From contig NW_004955435.1 in assembly GCF_000276665.1 (NCBI RefSeq), forward strand, positions 2,394,615-2,458,614: a DNA stretch of 64,000 bases. The letters are read 5' to 3'. Source of the stretch: Chinchilla lanigera. Taxonomy: Eukaryota > Chordata > Mammalia > Rodentia > Chinchillidae. Of the stretch, positions 63,294 to 64,000 are shown piece by piece. The position numbers and the translations under genes are program-made. The notes beneath the pieces are model-generated. The model saw nothing but the letters and a program-made list of their open reading frames with translations. It searched no databases and was not told the DNA's origin. The number at the start of each line of letters is the position of its first letter. The first letter of the stretch is position 1.

Positions 63294-63504
63294 CTGCGGG
63301 GTCGCTCAGAGCTGAGCCGAAGGCACTGATGACCACGTCCGCTTTCAGGCAGACCACCTGGTCCTCATCGTCGCGCCACTGCCCAGCGTCGTCTTGCTCT
63401 GTCCGAACAAACTGCATCGCAACGATTCTTCCAGCTTTTACGACCACCTTCCTCGGGGACAGGAAAGGCAAAAACTCACACTTTTCTTCTTTAGCGAGCT
63501 CCAT
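63294..63504 (-). CDS. DPYD: DPYD exon 11, dihydropyrimidine dehydrogenase residues 377-446 plus one base of 447
   Basis: This 211-bp exon encodes the last part of the NADPH-binding domain of cytosolic dihydropyrimidine dehydrogenase, which reduces uracil and thymine with NADPH. It matches human coding positions 1129-1339 in length and phase. It reads [19 protein letters not shown] at the start and [16 protein letters not shown] at the end. The acceptor is TTTGTTTAG before ATG, and the donor is CAG/GTACGG. The ATG is an internal methionine codon that happens to open the exon, not a translation start. The codon for residue 447 is split: G here, TA in exon 12. Residue 412, site of the silent human haplotype-tag variant c.1236G>A, is GAG here. 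Residue 446 is Ala; I recall Lys in human. No frameshift or stop is present. Confidence 0.97.
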
Positions 63505-64000
63505 CTAAACAAAGCAGAACAAAAGGAGCAAAACTTAAGTGTCTCTATTTTATACCCTATTTGATTTTTAATTCAATTGTACACGCTAATTCATGTACAA
63601 ATCAACATGAACTTTATCTTTCACCAAAGCTGAATTCCAGTTATCAGCTTTTTGTAAATTTAACTCGCAAATTCCTGACTTCAGAGGATCTAGAATTGGA
63701 ACTATGACCTGGAAGTTTAGGGATCATTGCACCATAAGATTATTGGTTTTAGGTACTGCGTGCCCTCCACTTTCTGATGTGTGGGATTTTAGCCCGGTCC
63801 CCTATGCTTTCATTTCTGCAGACTAAGCTACATGTTTTTATCAAACTGCAGATAAAAATAAATAGCTCTGTTTATGAACGGTGTTTGTATATGCAAGTTG
63901 GAAAAAAGTCAATACAGTGGGTGAACCAATCTGTGCAATGCATGATTAGAATAGCAGGTAGGAGAAAAGATTAGAGAAACTTTCGTGAAACTAAGAAATT
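63505..64000 (-). other. DPYD: DPYD intron 10 (3' end only)
   Basis: The last 496 bp of intron 10 before the exon 11 acceptor are AT-rich, with a T/C-rich run directly before TTTAG. No repeat or RNA gene is recognised. The deep-intronic site equivalent to the human HapB3 splice variant lies about 5.9 kb upstream of exon 11, outside this window. Confidence 0.9.

Noticed and set aside
63265..63504. ATG at 63504 as a start of a separate protein
   Set aside because: The ATG directly follows a splice acceptor and the reading continues as DPYD residue 377. It is an internal codon of exon 11.

Overview
The window is nuclear DNA from a rodent, almost certainly the middle of one very large gene read on the minus strand. 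Three exons are recognisable by protein similarity, exact GT/AG boundaries and conserved exon lengths (211, 185 and 216 bp). They belong to DPYD, dihydropyrimidine dehydrogenase, the first and rate-limiting enzyme of uracil and thymine catabolism, which also degrades 5-fluorouracil. In human numbering they are exon 11 (63294-63504), exon 12 (40657-40841) and exon 13 (14412-14627). They encode residues 377-580: the end of the NADPH-binding domain, the second half of the FAD-binding domain and the start of the FMN/pyrimidine-binding barrel. The other ~99% of the window is intron: part of intron 13 (1-14411), all of intron 12 (14628-40656), all of intron 11 (40842-63293) and the 3' end of intron 10 (63505-64000).

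The rodent assignment rests on the interspersed repeats. There are ten full-length tRNA-derived ID SINEs: eight young copies carry matching target-site duplications of 12-17 bp, and two are older. There are several B1 (7SL-derived) SINEs with the rodent internal duplication, and one old B1 plus ID dimer. The ID subfamily is unusual: its 3' end reads GGTACCGGAG before the A-rich tail, and its middle reads GCCTGGCAAGCGCAAGGTCGTGAG. It is not the mouse/rat or squirrel consensus as I remember them. A non-murid rodent (for example a castorimorph) is possible but unproven.

Older layers are L1 fragments (13370-14035 on plus; 18040-19180 and 24110-25010 on minus), L2 and MIR fossils, and two solo MaLR-type LTRs, one of them split by a B1 insertion. 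The window also holds microsatellites, a 14-bp minisatellite and purine-rich tracts.

Items that stand out are a 145-bp almost perfect direct duplication 573 bp apart in intron 13, three CpG-rich patches deep in introns 11 and 12, a palindromic transposon-like structure at 62291-62393, and a tRNA-Ser/Leu-like fragment near 2255. I found no bacterial-type system, no CRISPR array, no second protein-coding gene and no intact mobile-element ORF.
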